Assembly: GCF_029891575.1 (NCBI RefSeq)
Contig: NZ_JARZHF010000010.1
Coordinates: forward strand, 122,695 to 186,694
Length of the DNA: 64,000 nucleotides
DNA from: Salipaludibacillus daqingensis
GTDB lineage: Bacteria > Bacillota > Bacilli > Bacillales > Salisediminibacteriaceae
Direction: 5' to 3'
The translations under genes and the position numbers were made by a program. Position 1 is the stretch's first letter; every line of letters begins with the position of its first letter. The notes beneath the pieces were generated by a model. That model worked only from the letters and a program-made list of their open reading frames with translations. It did no database searches and was not told the origin of the DNA. Positions 1 to 9,072 of this stretch are shown one piece after another.

Positions 1-1
1 T

Positions 2-316
2 TTTGGTATTTTACTTCCTCCATTACACATTACAATTATTGGAATAATAATTATTTTCATTTTAGTAAGGTGGAGTAAGCAATTAGAGACTCGCCGCTTT
101 ACAGTTTTCTTTTACTTTCTGATTAGCACATACATTGCTCCAATTTTTTCTCGAAATACAAAAGAAGGTGTCTTTGAGTTATGGGTTCCTATGGGATTTA
201 TAGCAGTTTTATTCTACATGTTTTTTAGCAAAAGAAACCATCCATCTAAAATGAAAGCAAGTATTTTAGGACTTTGCATAGCGTTATATCAGTTAATAGT
301 CAAATATTCTGGGTAG
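2..316 (+). CDS. C-terminal fragment of a membrane protein (runs off left edge)
   Basis: An open frame enters from the left edge and ends at TAG 314-316, giving about 104 residues. It reads as alternating hydrophobic segments: a long Ile/Leu/Phe helix at residues 8-25, a second at about 37-52, a third at about 65-78 and a fourth near the end, joined by short basic loops such as RWSKQLETRR. It is therefore the C-terminal part of a polytopic membrane protein. The start lies outside the window and I do not recognise the family. Confidence 0.55.
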   Translation, partial: FGILLPPLHITIIGIIIIFILVRWSKQLETRRFTVFFYFLISTYIAPIFSRNTKEGVFELWVPMGFIAVLFYMFFSKRNHPSKMKASILGLCIALYQLIVKYSG

Positions 317-392
317 TTTTTATTCCACTAACGAAAGCTCCGTAAGGTTTGTTATGGCACGTTCGGGAGAGGTTTGATGAAGTGGGATTCAC

Positions 393-485
393 CGAACAGT
401 TCCTGCCATTGTTCGTAATTGCTGAGGTAACCGTCCCCATTCCCCCAGTCATTGCCGAACGAGAACCGTCCCCATTCCCCATTGC
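393..485. repeat. Composite GAACAG hairpin plus two GGGACGGTTC-family units
   Basis: An imperfect hairpin (CGAACAG...TGTTCG, 393-415) is followed by two copies of the reverse-complement core AACCGTCCCCATTCC (about 428-445 and 464-480). The same hairpin-plus-core arrangement recurs at 7047, 9569, 13717 and 15497. It lies between the left-edge membrane gene and the Dus gene. I see no gene in 317-620 apart from this element. Confidence 0.7.
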
Positions 486-620
486 TATTTTTTTGCACTT
501 TATTTTGTTAATATTAAATGGTATAAGTGTAATAGAAGCAAAGGACATCTTTGCTTTTTATTTTGGTGTGGACATGAGGGGTTGTTCTGATGTCCGATAA
601 CGAGAGGATTGAAAACGAAT

Positions 621-1598
621 ATGACAGAAAATTTTTGGCGTGATTTACCACGACCATTTTTTATATTAGCACCAATGGAAGAAGTGACGGATGTTGTTTT
701 TCGTCATGTAGTAAGTGAAGCAGCTAGACCTGATGTGTTCTTTACAGAATTTGCAAATACGGATAGTTATTGTCATCCAAAGGGGCACCAAAGTGTTCGT
801 GGGCGTTTGGCTTTTACGGAAGATGAACAACCAATGGTGGCCCATATATGGGGCGATAAACCCGAACATTTTCGGCAAATGAGTATTGGAATGGCGGAAG
901 AAGGTTTTCGCGGTGTGGATATTAATATGGGCTGTCCAGTACCCAATGTGGTATCAAATGGGAAAGGATGCGGTCTTATCCGTCGTCCAGAAGTTGCAGC
1001 AGAATTAATACAAGCAGCAAAAGCAGGAGGGTTGCCTGTTAGTGTGAAGACTAGGCTTGGTTACAGTCATGTAGAAGAATGGCACGACTGGCTGTCACAC
1101 TTATTGAAGCAAGACATCGTTAACCTTTCTATCCACCTTCGTACAAAAAAGGAAATGAGTGAAGTAGATGCTCATTGGGAACTGATTCCGGAGATTAAGA
1201 AACTTCGTGATCAAGTGGCACCAGATACACTTTTGACAATCAATGGGGATATTCCTGATCGTGAAACTGGCTTGGACCTTGTTCGCAAGTACGGTGTTGA
1301 TGGAGTGATGATTGGGCGTGGTATTTTTAAAAATCCATTTGCCTTTGAAAAAAAACCGAAAGAGCATAGTAGTAAGGAATTACTTGATCTGTTAAGGTTG
1401 CAGCTTGACCTGCATGATAAATATTCAAAGGAATTTGAAGCCCGTCCATTTAGACCACTTCAGCGTTTTTTTAAGATATATGTCCGTGGCTTTCGAGGGG
1501 CGAGTGGATTAAGAAATCAAATGATGAGCACAGAGTCAACGGATGAAGTGCGTACATTGCTTGATACATTTGAACAGGATAATGCTGATATACTATAG
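621..1598 (+). CDS. tRNA-dihydrouridine synthase, Dus family
   Basis: Predicted flavoenzyme of 325 aa that reduces a uridine of tRNA to dihydrouridine with FMN and NADPH. It has a TIM-barrel N-domain: the flavin-binding APMEEVTD segment near residue 17, the catalytic-cysteine motif NMGCP near residue 105, SVKTRLG near 145 carrying the conserved lysine, INGDI near 205, and the phosphate-binding GRGIFKNPF near 235. A helical C-domain follows. Length is normal for Dus. I chose ATG 621; a TTG at 609 is in frame but overlaps the GAGAGG ribosome site. The gene is monocistronic. Which Dus subgroup it belongs to, and so which uridine it modifies, cannot be told from motifs alone. Confidence 0.92.
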   Translation: MTENFWRDLPRPFFILAPMEEVTDVVFRHVVSEAARPDVFFTEFANTDSYCHPKGHQSVRGRLAFTEDEQPMVAHIWGDKPEHFRQMSIGMAEEGFRGVDINMGCPVPNVVSNGKGCGLIRRPEVAAELIQAAKAGGLPVSVKTRLGYSHVEEWHDWLSHLLKQDIVNLSIHLRTKKEMSEVDAHWELIPEIKKLRDQVAPDTLLTINGDIPDRETGLDLVRKYGVDGVMIGRGIFKNPFAFEKKPKEHSSKELLDLLRLQLDLHDKYSKEFEARPFRPLQRFFKIYVRGFRGASGLRNQMMSTESTDEVRTLLDTFEQDNADIL

Positions 1599-1603
1599 TT
1601 GAG

Positions 1604-1630
1604 GAAGCGTGGGGACGGTTCTCGTGCTTC
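1604..1630. repeat. GGGACGGTTC-core hairpin repeat
   Basis: The core GGGGACGGTTCTC is flanked by complementary arms GAAGC and GCTTC, directly after the dus stop codon. The arms differ from those of other copies (AACCG/CGGTT, AACCA/TGGTT) but still pair, which suggests a structured element. The rest of 1631-1832 shows no gene. Confidence 0.6.
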
Positions 1631-1832
1631 TTTCGAGAGTCGAAATAATGTTGGTGCTAGTATATTATAGTTAAGATATGATAACCGATTGGTATATCTG
1701 CACAATTCATACATGTGGAATGCTGTGCGTTGATAGAGTTGAAATAGCATGAAATTAAAGGGTGTCTTATGTTCCCTAAGACTAACCATGATGGGGGACG
1801 AGTTAGCTGTATCTATTATTTGCATAGAAGAA

Positions 1833-1876
1833 AGCCCAACATACAAGGACTTTAATAAGAACTTGTGTATTGGGCT
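1833..1876. terminator. Imperfect stem-loop between convergent genes
   Basis: AGCCCAAcATACAAG pairs with CTTGTgTATtGGGCT around a 14-base loop. There is no good T-run on either side, so it may be a weak or bidirectional terminator between the plus-strand dus and the minus-strand gene at 1961-2401. Confidence 0.4.
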
Positions 1877-1960
1877 ATTCGTTGTTCAACAATATTTGGT
1901 AATTGCGCCATATTGTTAAAGATTTATAGGTGTGTTGCAGCATAAAATTAGAATTTTTGA

Positions 1961-2401
1961 TTACACACAAGTAAATGAACGTATTTCTCGCAGACTTACA
2001 CCGAAGAACACCCACCTAAAGCCATCCCAACGGTATCCTGAGGTCGAACTTCGACCAACAAATATAGGGAAGTACCAAAATTGCTGACGATTTCGTAACC
2101 ACAAGTACGTAAATCTGAATAAACATCCTCTAATACTACCTGGATCAACTGCAAATGCAACTGCTTGTTGTGATTCAGCTGGAACAAAAGACGGTGGTGC
2201 CGTCGTTGGGGGGCCAACTTCTGGTCCTTGTCCCGGGGGTCCTGGTGGTGGTCCCATAGGTGCTCCTGAAAAAGGAGACCATTGGCCAAACTGTCTTTCC
2301 CCGAAAGATTCAGGGTAATAATTTTCCGAACGGTATGGCTTTAAATAATCTTCCTGCCCGTATGGATTGTAATAAAATAAGTGTTCATGATTTTGATACA
2401 T
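1961..2401 (-). CDS. Pro/Gly-rich, aromatic coat-like protein of unknown function
   Basis: A 146-aa protein. The N-terminal 50 residues are rich in Tyr, His, Glu and Asn. A Pro/Gly tract with repeated PPGP-like units follows at about 50-75. The C-terminal domain of about 55 residues is dense in Arg, Phe, Trp and Tyr, with a single internal Cys (GCLFRFTYLWLRNRQQFW) and a second Cys near the end. This layout is familiar in Bacillus proteins suspected to be spore-surface or envelope associated, but no function is established here. I start at the ATG eight bases after AAAGGAG, because an upstream GTG overlaps that ribosome site. Confidence 0.65.
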   Translation of the reverse strand: MYQNHEHLFYYNPYGQEDYLKPYRSENYYPESFGERQFGQWSPFSGAPMGPPPGPPGQGPEVGPPTTAPPSFVPAESQQAVAFAVDPGSIRGCLFRFTYLWLRNRQQFWYFPIFVGRSSTSGYRWDGFRWVFFGVSLREIRSFTCV

Positions 2402-2626
2402 AAAATGCACTCCTTTTTTAGGCTTACATCAACATATTCATTAGTCATTTGTCACTCAACTTGTACTTCAAAAATGTGTATTTGCCTGTTAAAGTATGAT
2501 TATCTAATCATTATTAGATCGTAACAAGAATACGTTAGTTATAAAAAAACTTTCTTTAGTGGGGAGTTTTTTAACTTCTGACGTTTAGTTGCACTTAATA
2601 GGAATTTTCGGTCAGTTATTTCCCGA

Positions 2627-2842
2627 TTAAATTGTCATCATCCCACCAGCAGTAACAGAAGCAAAAGTCGTACCAACAACAATGTATATCAATGCAAGTG
2701 GTAGTGCATCTTCGCCGATATTAATCCTACTGTACATCAATGCGATAAAAGGAGGGATAAACGGCAGCGTAAGGAGCATCATATTTCTCATGAATTCCTT
2801 TAAGTCTTTTTCAAAAATTGCCATGACATGATTGGCATTCAT
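2627..2842 (-). pseudogene. ABC-2-type permease, truncated N-terminal fragment
   Basis: The 71-residue product begins immediately after the stop of the ATPase gene (TAA ATG junction). It shows a cytoplasmic start (EKDLKEFMRN), one membrane helix (LLTLPFIPPFIALMYS) and part of a second (ALIYIVVGTTFASVTAGG). It then stops just where ABC-2 permeases normally continue into the conserved 'AEE..KKT' region and four more helices. It is about one fifth of a normal permease, so it cannot form a channel. Together with the damaged ATPase it marks a decayed exporter operon. Confidence 0.65.
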
Positions 2843-3674
2843 TTAAATCAGCTCCTTTCCAGTAATGTCGACAAAAACATCTCCTAAAGTTGGATAGTGT
2901 GTCTCCATGCGTTTAATGCGTTCTGACTTTATTAATCTACTAATCTCTTCAGCATTTTTAGGCTTATTTTGGATCACCATTCGTTCTCCCTCGAAGGTCT
3001 CTACATGAAAGTCGCCCGTAGAATATTTGTAGCGTAATTGATCCGGATCACCGATTTCTTTAATCACACCTTCGTGTAAAAAAGCGACACGATCACAAAG
3101 CACCGTTGCTTCTTCCATGTTGTGAGTTGTTAAGAAAATCGTTATTCCTTCATCTCGTAGACTCCTTAATACGCCATGAATCTGGACGACACTTAGTGGG
3201 TCTAAGGCAGAAGTCGGTTCATCTAAAAACATGAGTGGAGGCTTATGCATGATCGCCTTTGCTAGCAAAATTCGTTGTTTCATTCCTTTAGAAAGCTTCG
3301 ATACTACCTTTTTCTTACTATCCAGCAATTTCACACTCGTGAGCACTTCGTCCACTCGATCTATGGGAACCTCATACAATTGACAAAACAGCTTTAAATT
3401 ATCTTCAACCGTTAATCTCTCGTATAATGCACTGTTATCTGACAAAATACCAAGTTGCTTTTTGAAACTAGTTTCCCGAAACTGTTTTGGAGTATATTGG
3501 AACACACGGATTTCTCCAGATGAGGGATACAATTCCCCAGTTAAGACTTTAATGGTCGTTGTTTTTCCAGAACCACTCGGGCCTAATAAGCCAAATATTT
3601 CTCCTTTTTCCACCTCGAAATGAACATCTTTAATCTCCTTTTCTTCACCAAAGGTCTTTTGAAAACCAATTCAT
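2843..3674 (-). pseudogene. ABC transporter ATP-binding protein, 5'-damaged
   Basis: The body carries Walker A (GPSGSGKTTT), a variant signature (LSKGMKQRILLAKA), Walker B (PLMFLDEP), D-loop (SALD) and switch histidine (TTHNMEE), followed by an about 60-residue C-terminal extension typical of NatA-like exporters. Residues resembling the usual A-loop start (KTFGEEKEIKDV) lie in the same frame upstream, but that frame meets a TGA before any start codon. An ATG at 3674 would join it if one A were removed from an A4 run. The only in-frame start is GTG 3613, with no ribosome site. I infer frameshift decay; expression of a shortened ATPase cannot be excluded. Confidence 0.6.
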
Positions 3675-4070
3675 TATATAGGTTAACGTAACTTGAATGT
3701 ATAAATATTACAATTTTTTCCATATTTTTAGAAATTGGACGGATTTCTAAAAGACTACCAAGCATTGACTTTTCCTGACAACATACTAACAACATTCATT
3801 CCTTTTCAAACGAATGTAATCCATCCTAGAATTATAAGGGAAATCACATGACTTTAGAAGAGGGTGTCAATTCTGAAACTTAGTTGTATTAGTTATCCTG
3901 TAAATGAAGCGATGGAAACGACCTGAACGACATTCATTACCGACATTTAGGTCGTAATCTTTTCAGGGAAAATTATAGCTAGTGCTACTTTGACAATGAA
4001 AAGTTATATCCTAGATAATATAATGACTGAATGTGTAAGAAACTCACGTTAAGAAAGGTGTTTTAAGATT

Positions 4071-4266
4071 ATGATAAGAATGAAAAAATATTTAGGATTG
4101 TGTTTTTAATTATTATTTTTTGGTTTGTAATCCATTTTTTCAATCTACCTAAGACCGAAGCTTTATTATGTTATGTGTAGTATTTTTTGTGTGTATTTTA
4201 ACCTTTGAGATAACTATGTATATAAAAAACAAAGTTATTAAATTTGGAAGAGAAAACCAACTCTGA
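4071..4266 (+). pseudogene. Degenerate small membrane protein
   Basis: After an ATG and nine sensible codons (MIRMKKYLG) the frame stops. Continuing in shifted frames gives hydrophobic stretches (IVFLIIIFWFVIHFF, then VFFVCILTFEITMYI) and a basic tail ending at TGA 4264. This fits a two-helix membrane protein of about 65 residues with two small frame changes. Both flanks carry related AT-rich segments with 'TCTGAAAC...AGTTAT' (3869 and 4259). I see nothing else in 3675-4670. Confidence 0.35.
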
Positions 4267-4674
4267 AACGTTGGTTAGATTAGTTATTTTGACTGAGGAC
4301 TAAATAGAAGCGAGAAATTTCGTTGACTATGTTTTCAAAACTAGAATGCGTTAAGTGGCCAACCTCATCCATTAAGCTGAAGAGACAATTTTTTCTCTTT
4401 CTTTATTAAAACATTTTTACAGGACTCAACACTTAAAGATCAAGATGAGCGATGATAGGAAAATTATTTTTAAATAACAAATGCGAACATCATCTTCGAA
4501 AAAAAACAGGCAATTTCGTTCGCATTTCCTCGAAACATCCACGAGCCAAAGAACTGTAGCTAAGCCATTCTAACCAAAAGTCCAACGTAGCACGAGAAGT
4601 ATTCTAACCAGCCTTCAAAAAATTTCAAAACTCTTCCTTTTTCTTAGTCGCATGAGTTTACCTAATTTAATTAT

Positions 4675-4700
4675 GTTTGAGCTACTCCTCTCATGGGAAC
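4675..4700 (+). promoter_or_regulatory. Predicted SigB-type promoter
   Basis: GTTTGA (4675-4680), 14 bases, then GGGAAC (4695-4700) match the general-stress sigma-B consensus (GTTTAA, 12-15 bases, GGGTAT). It sits 44 bases before the start of a YflT-like stress protein, which makes the assignment more credible. Confidence 0.65.
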
Positions 4701-4743
4701 CGCCGTATAGAACGACGTATTAATTCTAATAGGAGGTATAATC

Positions 4744-5298
4744 ATGGAAAAGAAAATTATTGGCGGGGTATTTAAAGAACAGCAGGAAGCAGTAGTTGTG
4801 ATTGAACAGCTGGAGAAAAACGGATTTGACAAGAAAGATATTTCCGTCTTTGCAAAGGGCGATGACGCTGACGCGGTAGACGATAAAACTGACATAGATG
4901 TTGCTGACAACGATGACAATAACCGGGGCAAAAATGCCGGTAAAGGTGTCGGAATCGGAGCAGGTACAGGTGTGGTTCTTGGTGGTGCGGCCGGTCTGGC
5001 CTTATTAGCTATCCCTGGTGCAGGACCTATTATGGCTGCAGGCCCGATAGCAGCAGCAATTGAAGGCGGCGTTATTGGTGCCGGCGGCGGCGGTATTGTT
5101 GGCGCGCTTACTGGTGCAGGTATTCCTGATAAAGAAGCGAAGGAATACGAAAAGTATATTAATGACGGGCATATTGTCATTCTTGTTGAGGCAAATGAAG
5201 ACAAGCAGCCACATGTGTATTCCACTTTCAGAAACCACAATACTGTAAATTCACATATGTACCCTGACCATGATCACATGGATAAAGGCAGTGTTTAA
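4744..5298 (+). CDS. General stress protein, YflT-like with Gly/Ala-rich hydrophobic core
   Basis: A 184-aa protein. Residues 1-45 resemble the YflT/GsiB-neighbour general-stress domain (GGVFKEQQEAVVVIEQLEKNG, then DISVFAK). An acidic linker rich in Asp follows at 40-60. A long Gly/Ala/Ile-rich glycine-zipper-like region spans 60-125, and the tail is rich in His and Asp. Glycine-zipper stretches often pack in or against membranes, but the biochemical role of this family is unknown. A perfect AGGAGG lies seven bases before the ATG. The SigB-type promoter and downstream terminator make it a one-gene stress unit. Codon choice is richer in G+C than in neighbouring genes to the left. Confidence 0.75.
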   Translation: MEKKIIGGVFKEQQEAVVVIEQLEKNGFDKKDISVFAKGDDADAVDDKTDIDVADNDDNNRGKNAGKGVGIGAGTGVVLGGAAGLALLAIPGAGPIMAAGPIAAAIEGGVIGAGGGGIVGALTGAGIPDKEAKEYEKYINDGHIVILVEANEDKQPHVYSTFRNHNTVNSHMYPDHDHMDKGSV

Positions 5299-5335
5299 AA
5301 AAGCAAGAGGCTTTTAATAGCCCATTATATAAAGA

Positions 5336-5377
5336 AGAGGTTAATCCGGAAGTTTTTCTGGATGGCCTCTTTTTTTA
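5336..5377 (+). terminator. Rho-independent terminator
   Basis: AGAGGTTAATCC pairs imperfectly with GGATGGCCTCT and is followed by seven T. It lies 37 bases after the stop of the stress gene. The next 345 bases hold no recognisable gene. Confidence 0.75.
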
Positions 5378-5723
5378 TGGTTCAGGCAGTGTTGGATGGT
5401 GATTTAAAGATCTTTGCTTCTACTTGCAAGCCGCCAAGCCTTTCCCTTGATGATCGCGGTCAATGATAAACCACTCCAACCAAATGTACTTTTCTTCTTT
5501 AGTTGTTGCTTCCAAATCACCTTTAGACTCAACTTAAATAAATGAGTACTGCCGGACGGGTACGGTTCTCATTTCTCACTCCCTCTGGCATTGCTATTAA
5601 CGATGGGCATGATAGTTCCTTTCCGTTGCTATCAGCGGAGGCATCGGGAAGTAAAAGATGGGCATAGTGGCCGAAGAGAGAGTTCCACCGAATAGAGGAA
5701 GTAAGCTATCTTAAGTTGTCCGG

Positions 5724-5751
5724 TTGCATGATTCTCTCAGTCTGCTATACT
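5724..5751 (+). promoter_or_regulatory. Possible SigA promoter for the GDPD gene
   Basis: TTGCAT and TATACT are spaced by 16 bases, about 60 bases before the GDPD start. The -35 is one base from consensus. Plausible only. Confidence 0.4.
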
Positions 5752-5811
5752 ACTCTGCGGGCCTTCCTTCCAACAAAAATACATATACAACAACAGAAAA
5801 AGAGGAGAGAT

Positions 5812-6855
5812 ATGATGAAAAAGTATTACTTAACCGTCGCGGCAGCGATTTTTCTTGCAGGCTGTGGCACAGAGTCTGACGAACAGACAGACGTAAACGA
5901 CAACCAGAACAACGGCGTGGCAGAAGAAGAGTCGGAAAACAGCGAAGCAACCAATGAAAAGGAAGCAAACAATTCGGAAGAGACAGGAATGAATGACGAG
6001 TCTTCAGAGGAAGAAGACAGTCAGACAGCTGTCATTGCTCACCGCGGAGCAAGCGGTCACGCTCCTGAACAGACAATGCCGGCACTGGAAAAAGCTATTG
6101 AAATGGACGCTGACTGGCTTGAACTTGACATTCAGATGACGGCTGATGGAGAGCTCGTTGCTTTTCACGATGATGAAATCGACCGTACGACAGACGGGGA
6201 AGGCGAAATCGGCGACCACACGCTTGAGGAGCTGAAGGAGTTCGACGCTGGTTCCTGGTTTAACGAAGAATATCCAGACCAGGCTGATGAAAGCTTTGAA
6301 GGAGTTGAAATTCTGACTCTCGAAGAAATTTTTGATGAATTCGGGGAATCCAAGAACTATTATATCGAAACAAAATCCACCTATTTAAATGAGGATATGG
6401 AAGAGCCTCTAGTGGAACTGGTTGAAGAATACGGCTTTGATGAAGCAGGCAACGTCCTTATTCAGTCGTTCCATCAGGACAGCCTCGAAAAAATAAACAA
6501 ACTGAACGGCTCAATCCCACTTGTACAGCTTCTCTGGTGGGAAGTAGATGAAGAAACCGGAGAAATGGAAGAGTGGCTGGACATCACTCCTGCTCCGGAA
6601 AACATGACCGAAGAAGACTTTGCTGAAATTGCTGAGTACGCTATAGGCATGGGTCTCCACCTCGAGTACTACGACGGTACAGAAGTTATTGATGAATCAT
6701 TCGTACAAACAGCAAGAGACGAAGGCTTTGAGGTTCACGTTTATACCATTAACGAAGAGGAGGATATGCAGCGCCTGCTAGACTGGGGTGTCACTGGCCT
6801 TTTCACTGACTACCCTGATCGCATGCAGAACGTGCTTAAAGAAAAAGAAGAGTAA
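5812..6855 (+). CDS. Glycerophosphodiester phosphodiesterase lipoprotein
   Basis: Predicted surface lipoprotein of 347 aa that hydrolyses glycerophosphodiesters to glycerol-3-phosphate and an alcohol, probably for phosphate or carbon scavenging from lipid or teichoic-acid material. The signal peptide ends in the lipobox LAGC, followed by an about 55-residue Glu/Asn/Ser linker. The GDPD domain starts with AVIAHRGASG (catalytic His-Arg), then ELDIQMTADGELVAFHDD carrying the metal ligands Glu and Asp and the second His. YIETKS and VQLLWW follow, and the domain ends GLFTDYPD. Start chosen at ATG 5812 after AGAGGAG; an ATG at 5815 is equivalent. The protein is strongly acidic, as expected for an exported protein of a salt- or alkali-adapted Bacillus. 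Confidence 0.9.
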   Translation: MMKKYYLTVAAAIFLAGCGTESDEQTDVNDNQNNGVAEEESENSEATNEKEANNSEETGMNDESSEEEDSQTAVIAHRGASGHAPEQTMPALEKAIEMDADWLELDIQMTADGELVAFHDDEIDRTTDGEGEIGDHTLEELKEFDAGSWFNEEYPDQADESFEGVEILTLEEIFDEFGESKNYYIETKSTYLNEDMEEPLVELVEEYGFDEAGNVLIQSFHQDSLEKINKLNGSIPLVQLLWWEVDEETGEMEEWLDITPAPENMTEEDFAEIAEYAIGMGLHLEYYDGTEVIDESFVQTARDEGFEVHVYTINEEEDMQRLLDWGVTGLFTDYPDRMQNVLKEKEE

Positions 6856-6930
6856 AAAAGAACCGGTGGGATATCCACCGGTGTCAGACTGCAGGGGCTG
6901 TCAAAAAAGCCCTTTTGTTGAACAAAAAAA

Positions 6931-6969
6931 GCGGCGCCGGAATAATCAATCCGGTGCCGTTTTTTTTTT
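6931..6969 (+). terminator. Strong rho-independent terminator
   Basis: CGGCGCCGGA and TCCGGTGCCG form a long G+C stem around AATAATCAA, followed by ten T. A second perfect hairpin (ACCGGTGG...CCACCGGT, 6862-6882) precedes it. Together they end the GDPD transcript. Confidence 0.85.
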
Positions 6970-7046
6970 CGTGGAAGGGGTAAAAAGAAGAAAAAGCAGA
7001 GTGAGTGGTGCACTACTCGAAGTCTTTTAGGTTTTGACGATAGAAT

Positions 7047-7094
7047 AACGAACAGGCACTGTTCGTTATTGCCGAACGAGAACCCCATTCCTCC
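7047..7094. repeat. Composite GAACAG hairpin / GAACCGTCCC-type element, partly deleted
   Basis: AACGAACAG...CTGTTCGTT forms a hairpin and is followed by TTGCCGAACGAGAACCCCATTCC. Here the core has lost the GTCC present in other copies. It abuts the stop of the minus-strand gene at 7095. Confidence 0.6.
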
Positions 7095-8390
7095 CTATTT
7101 GTCTTCTTCATTATCCTCCAGCTTCTGTAAGTATTCCTTGCGCTTACGCTGACGGTAGCCGTATGTCCCTTTCAGAACAGTTTCCTCATCCTCCAGTCCA
7201 GCACCGATTGCACCGATGACAGTTGCTAAACTAGTAATGAGCCAGGATAGGTAAATATAATAGCCTAAGCCGGCTTCGCGTCCGATCCCATTTTCTGACT
7301 CAAGCAGATCCGGAGGAATAAACAGAAATACAGCCACGAGAAAGCAGATAAATAGCACAACATAATAGACAGCAACACCAAGGCCTATAGTAAAAAGCGT
7401 GGAGAGATTATGGAGCCGGACAAGTGACGGTTTATCCGGTGAATCGTTCTTTTTCTCCCATAAATTGTGGGCGAGAATGATCCAGGTCGTCATGGCACAG
7501 TATGATACCACCATAAGAGTGATTCCCCGCTCCAGCTCATAAGCATCTGCGAGTAACCAAACTGTTGGAAATATTAGTGCGTAAGCTCCGGTCGCAAACG
7601 CGATCGCTACAACGCTTTTAAACGTTCTGATCACTTGCAAAGGGTTGTTAGCTCGGACCATTCCTGTCCCAACGCGGAAGTAACCGTTGCTTTTAGGGCG
7701 CGCAATGTAACGCACTGCTGTATCATCATCGTCGTCAGTTACCACCCGATCGATCGGAAGAATTTTTTTCTGCGATCCGCGCTTAATTAATTCTCGGGAA
7801 TTTGTACTATGCAAGTTTTTTTTCTTAGCTTTTGGCAGATTGTCAATCCTTTCTTGTACAGCTTCCCGTGCATCTTCGTTTGTGCCGTGATGCATCTCAC
7901 TGATGAGCTGTAGTGTCGAAGACCGCACTCTGCGGTATAGGGGAACGATACCTAAGGCAGGAAAAGAAATCTGTGCCATTTCCTCATCATCGTCCACTTC
8001 TGCAACCAGAAATTCACCGTCTTTAAATAATGGAATGTCTGTAATGGCAACAGTGTAGTCCCAGTTATGTTCGCTGGCGATTTTTTTCGCATGCTTCATC
8101 GTCAGGTAAGCATCTTCTTCTGCACCTATGTACGAGTCTACGACGACCTCCACATTCCATGTATAGTTGTCATCAACATAGTATCTCAACCGTTCAGTCA
8201 GGTCTGAAGACAGTTTGTCCGAAATATCAGAAGCGACTTCTGGTGCCGGCACAATACCAATAGAAAGTGTCTCCTTTGACGAATGATTTGATTCACTGTC
8301 CGGCATGGATTCCTTCTCTTCCAGTTCCCGTTCTTCAGGCGATTTATGTTCATCTTCACTGGACTGATGTTTTTTGTCGTTGTCCTGCAT
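7095..8390 (-). CDS. Conserved four-helix membrane protein of unknown function
   Basis: A 431-aa protein. Residues 1-45 are highly charged and disordered (KKHQSSEDEHKSPEEREL). Residues 45-185 form an alpha/beta-looking soluble domain (SIGIVPAPEVASDISDKL, then WNVEVVVDSYIGAEEDA, then DYTVAITDIPLF). A basic linker follows, then four strong membrane helices at about 275-300, 305-325, 345-375 and 385-410, and a Lys/Glu-rich tail. Related proteins are sometimes labelled as folate dehydrogenases in databases; nothing here supports that. It stands alone on the minus strand, convergent with the GDPD gene, and shares that block's higher G+C. Confidence 0.6.
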   Translation of the reverse strand: MQDNDKKHQSSEDEHKSPEERELEEKESMPDSESNHSSKETLSIGIVPAPEVASDISDKLSSDLTERLRYYVDDNYTWNVEVVVDSYIGAEEDAYLTMKHAKKIASEHNWDYTVAITDIPLFKDGEFLVAEVDDDEEMAQISFPALGIVPLYRRVRSSTLQLISEMHHGTNEDAREAVQERIDNLPKAKKKNLHSTNSRELIKRGSQKKILPIDRVVTDDDDDTAVRYIARPKSNGYFRVGTGMVRANNPLQVIRTFKSVVAIAFATGAYALIFPTVWLLADAYELERGITLMVVSYCAMTTWIILAHNLWEKKNDSPDKPSLVRLHNLSTLFTIGLGVAVYYVVLFICFLVAVFLFIPPDLLESENGIGREAGLGYYIYLSWLITSLATVIGAIGAGLEDEETVLKGTYGYRQRKRKEYLQKLEDNEEDK

Positions 8391-8613
8391 ATAAATCCCA
8401 CTTTCCTTTTAACGTTGTATAGACTGATACTAATGACCACATATACCCCGTTCGAAGAGAAATTAATCTATTAAAATGAGGAGTCGTTATGAGTTATCAG
8501 TTTGTGTGAAAAATTGGGTCATTTGATGATTAAAGAGGAAAACTATTAAGCAATCGAGAAGAAATCTTTAGGAGACATATTTAATAAAGTTAGAAACATA
8601 GGAGGTATGAGAT

Positions 8614-9072
8614 ATGAAGATCCAGCGAATAGATCACGTGGGTATAATCGTTAATGATCTTTCTGCCGCGAAAGCATTTTTTCTTGACTTTGGCCTTGAA
8701 ATGCTGGGGGAAGGAGAAGTGCAAGGTGAGTGGGTGGAGCGGATAATCGGACTTCAAGACGTTAAAGGAAAAGTTGTAATGTTGCGAACGCCAGACGGTG
8801 ACGCGAATATAGAGCTAGTAAAATTTCACACGCCATCAGATGAAAATGGCATACAGCGACCTTTGGCAAATACTCTAGGTATCCGGCATATTGCCTTTGC
8901 TGTTGAAGATATTGAAGCCCTTGTTACCAAATTAGAAAAGAAAGGCGCAGGACTTATTGGTGAGATACAAAACTACGAAAACACTTATAAATTATGCTAC
9001 TGTCGTGGACCAGAGGGAATTATTATAGAATTGGCAGAGAAAATCAACCAAAGGGACGGTTCTTCTGGTTGA
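8614..9072 (+). CDS. VOC-family (glyoxalase/epimerase-like) protein
   Basis: A 152-aa protein with two beta-alpha-beta-beta-beta modules. The first begins RIDHVGIIVNDLSAAKAFF and ends with NIELVKF. The second contains GIRHIAFAVEDIEALVTKLE and ends with GIIIELAE. The presumed metal ligands are His8, Glu in the first module's last strand, His in GIRHIAF and the Glu of IIELAE. This is the usual H/E/H/E set of glyoxalase- and methylmalonyl-CoA-epimerase-like enzymes; the substrate is unknown. An AGGAGGT site precedes the ATG. The last residues (RDGSSG) and the stop codon come from a dispersed repeat that starts at 9046, so the natural C-terminus appears to have been replaced or extended. Confidence 0.85.
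   Translation: MKIQRIDHVGIIVNDLSAAKAFFLDFGLEMLGEGEVQGEWVERIIGLQDVKGKVVMLRTPDGDANIELVKFHTPSDENGIQRPLANTLGIRHIAFAVEDIEALVTKLEKKGAGLIGEIQNYENTYKLCYCRGPEGIIIELAEKINQRDGSSG

Noticed and set aside
300..600. Protein-coding frames on both strands
   Set aside because: They consist of translated repeat DNA (the GAACCGTCCCC family), have no ribosome sites and oppose each other.
1996..2289. 97-residue ORF opposite-frame to the coat-like protein
   Set aside because: Shadow frame in the Pro/Gly tract; the chosen frame has the ribosome site and sensible C-domain.
6788..7088. Small ORFs over the GDPD 3' end
   Set aside because: They run through two terminator hairpins and T-runs and lack ribosome sites.
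7095..8390. Folate dehydrogenase annotation for the four-helix protein
   Set aside because: No dinucleotide fold or folate motif; the label would come only from database carry-over.
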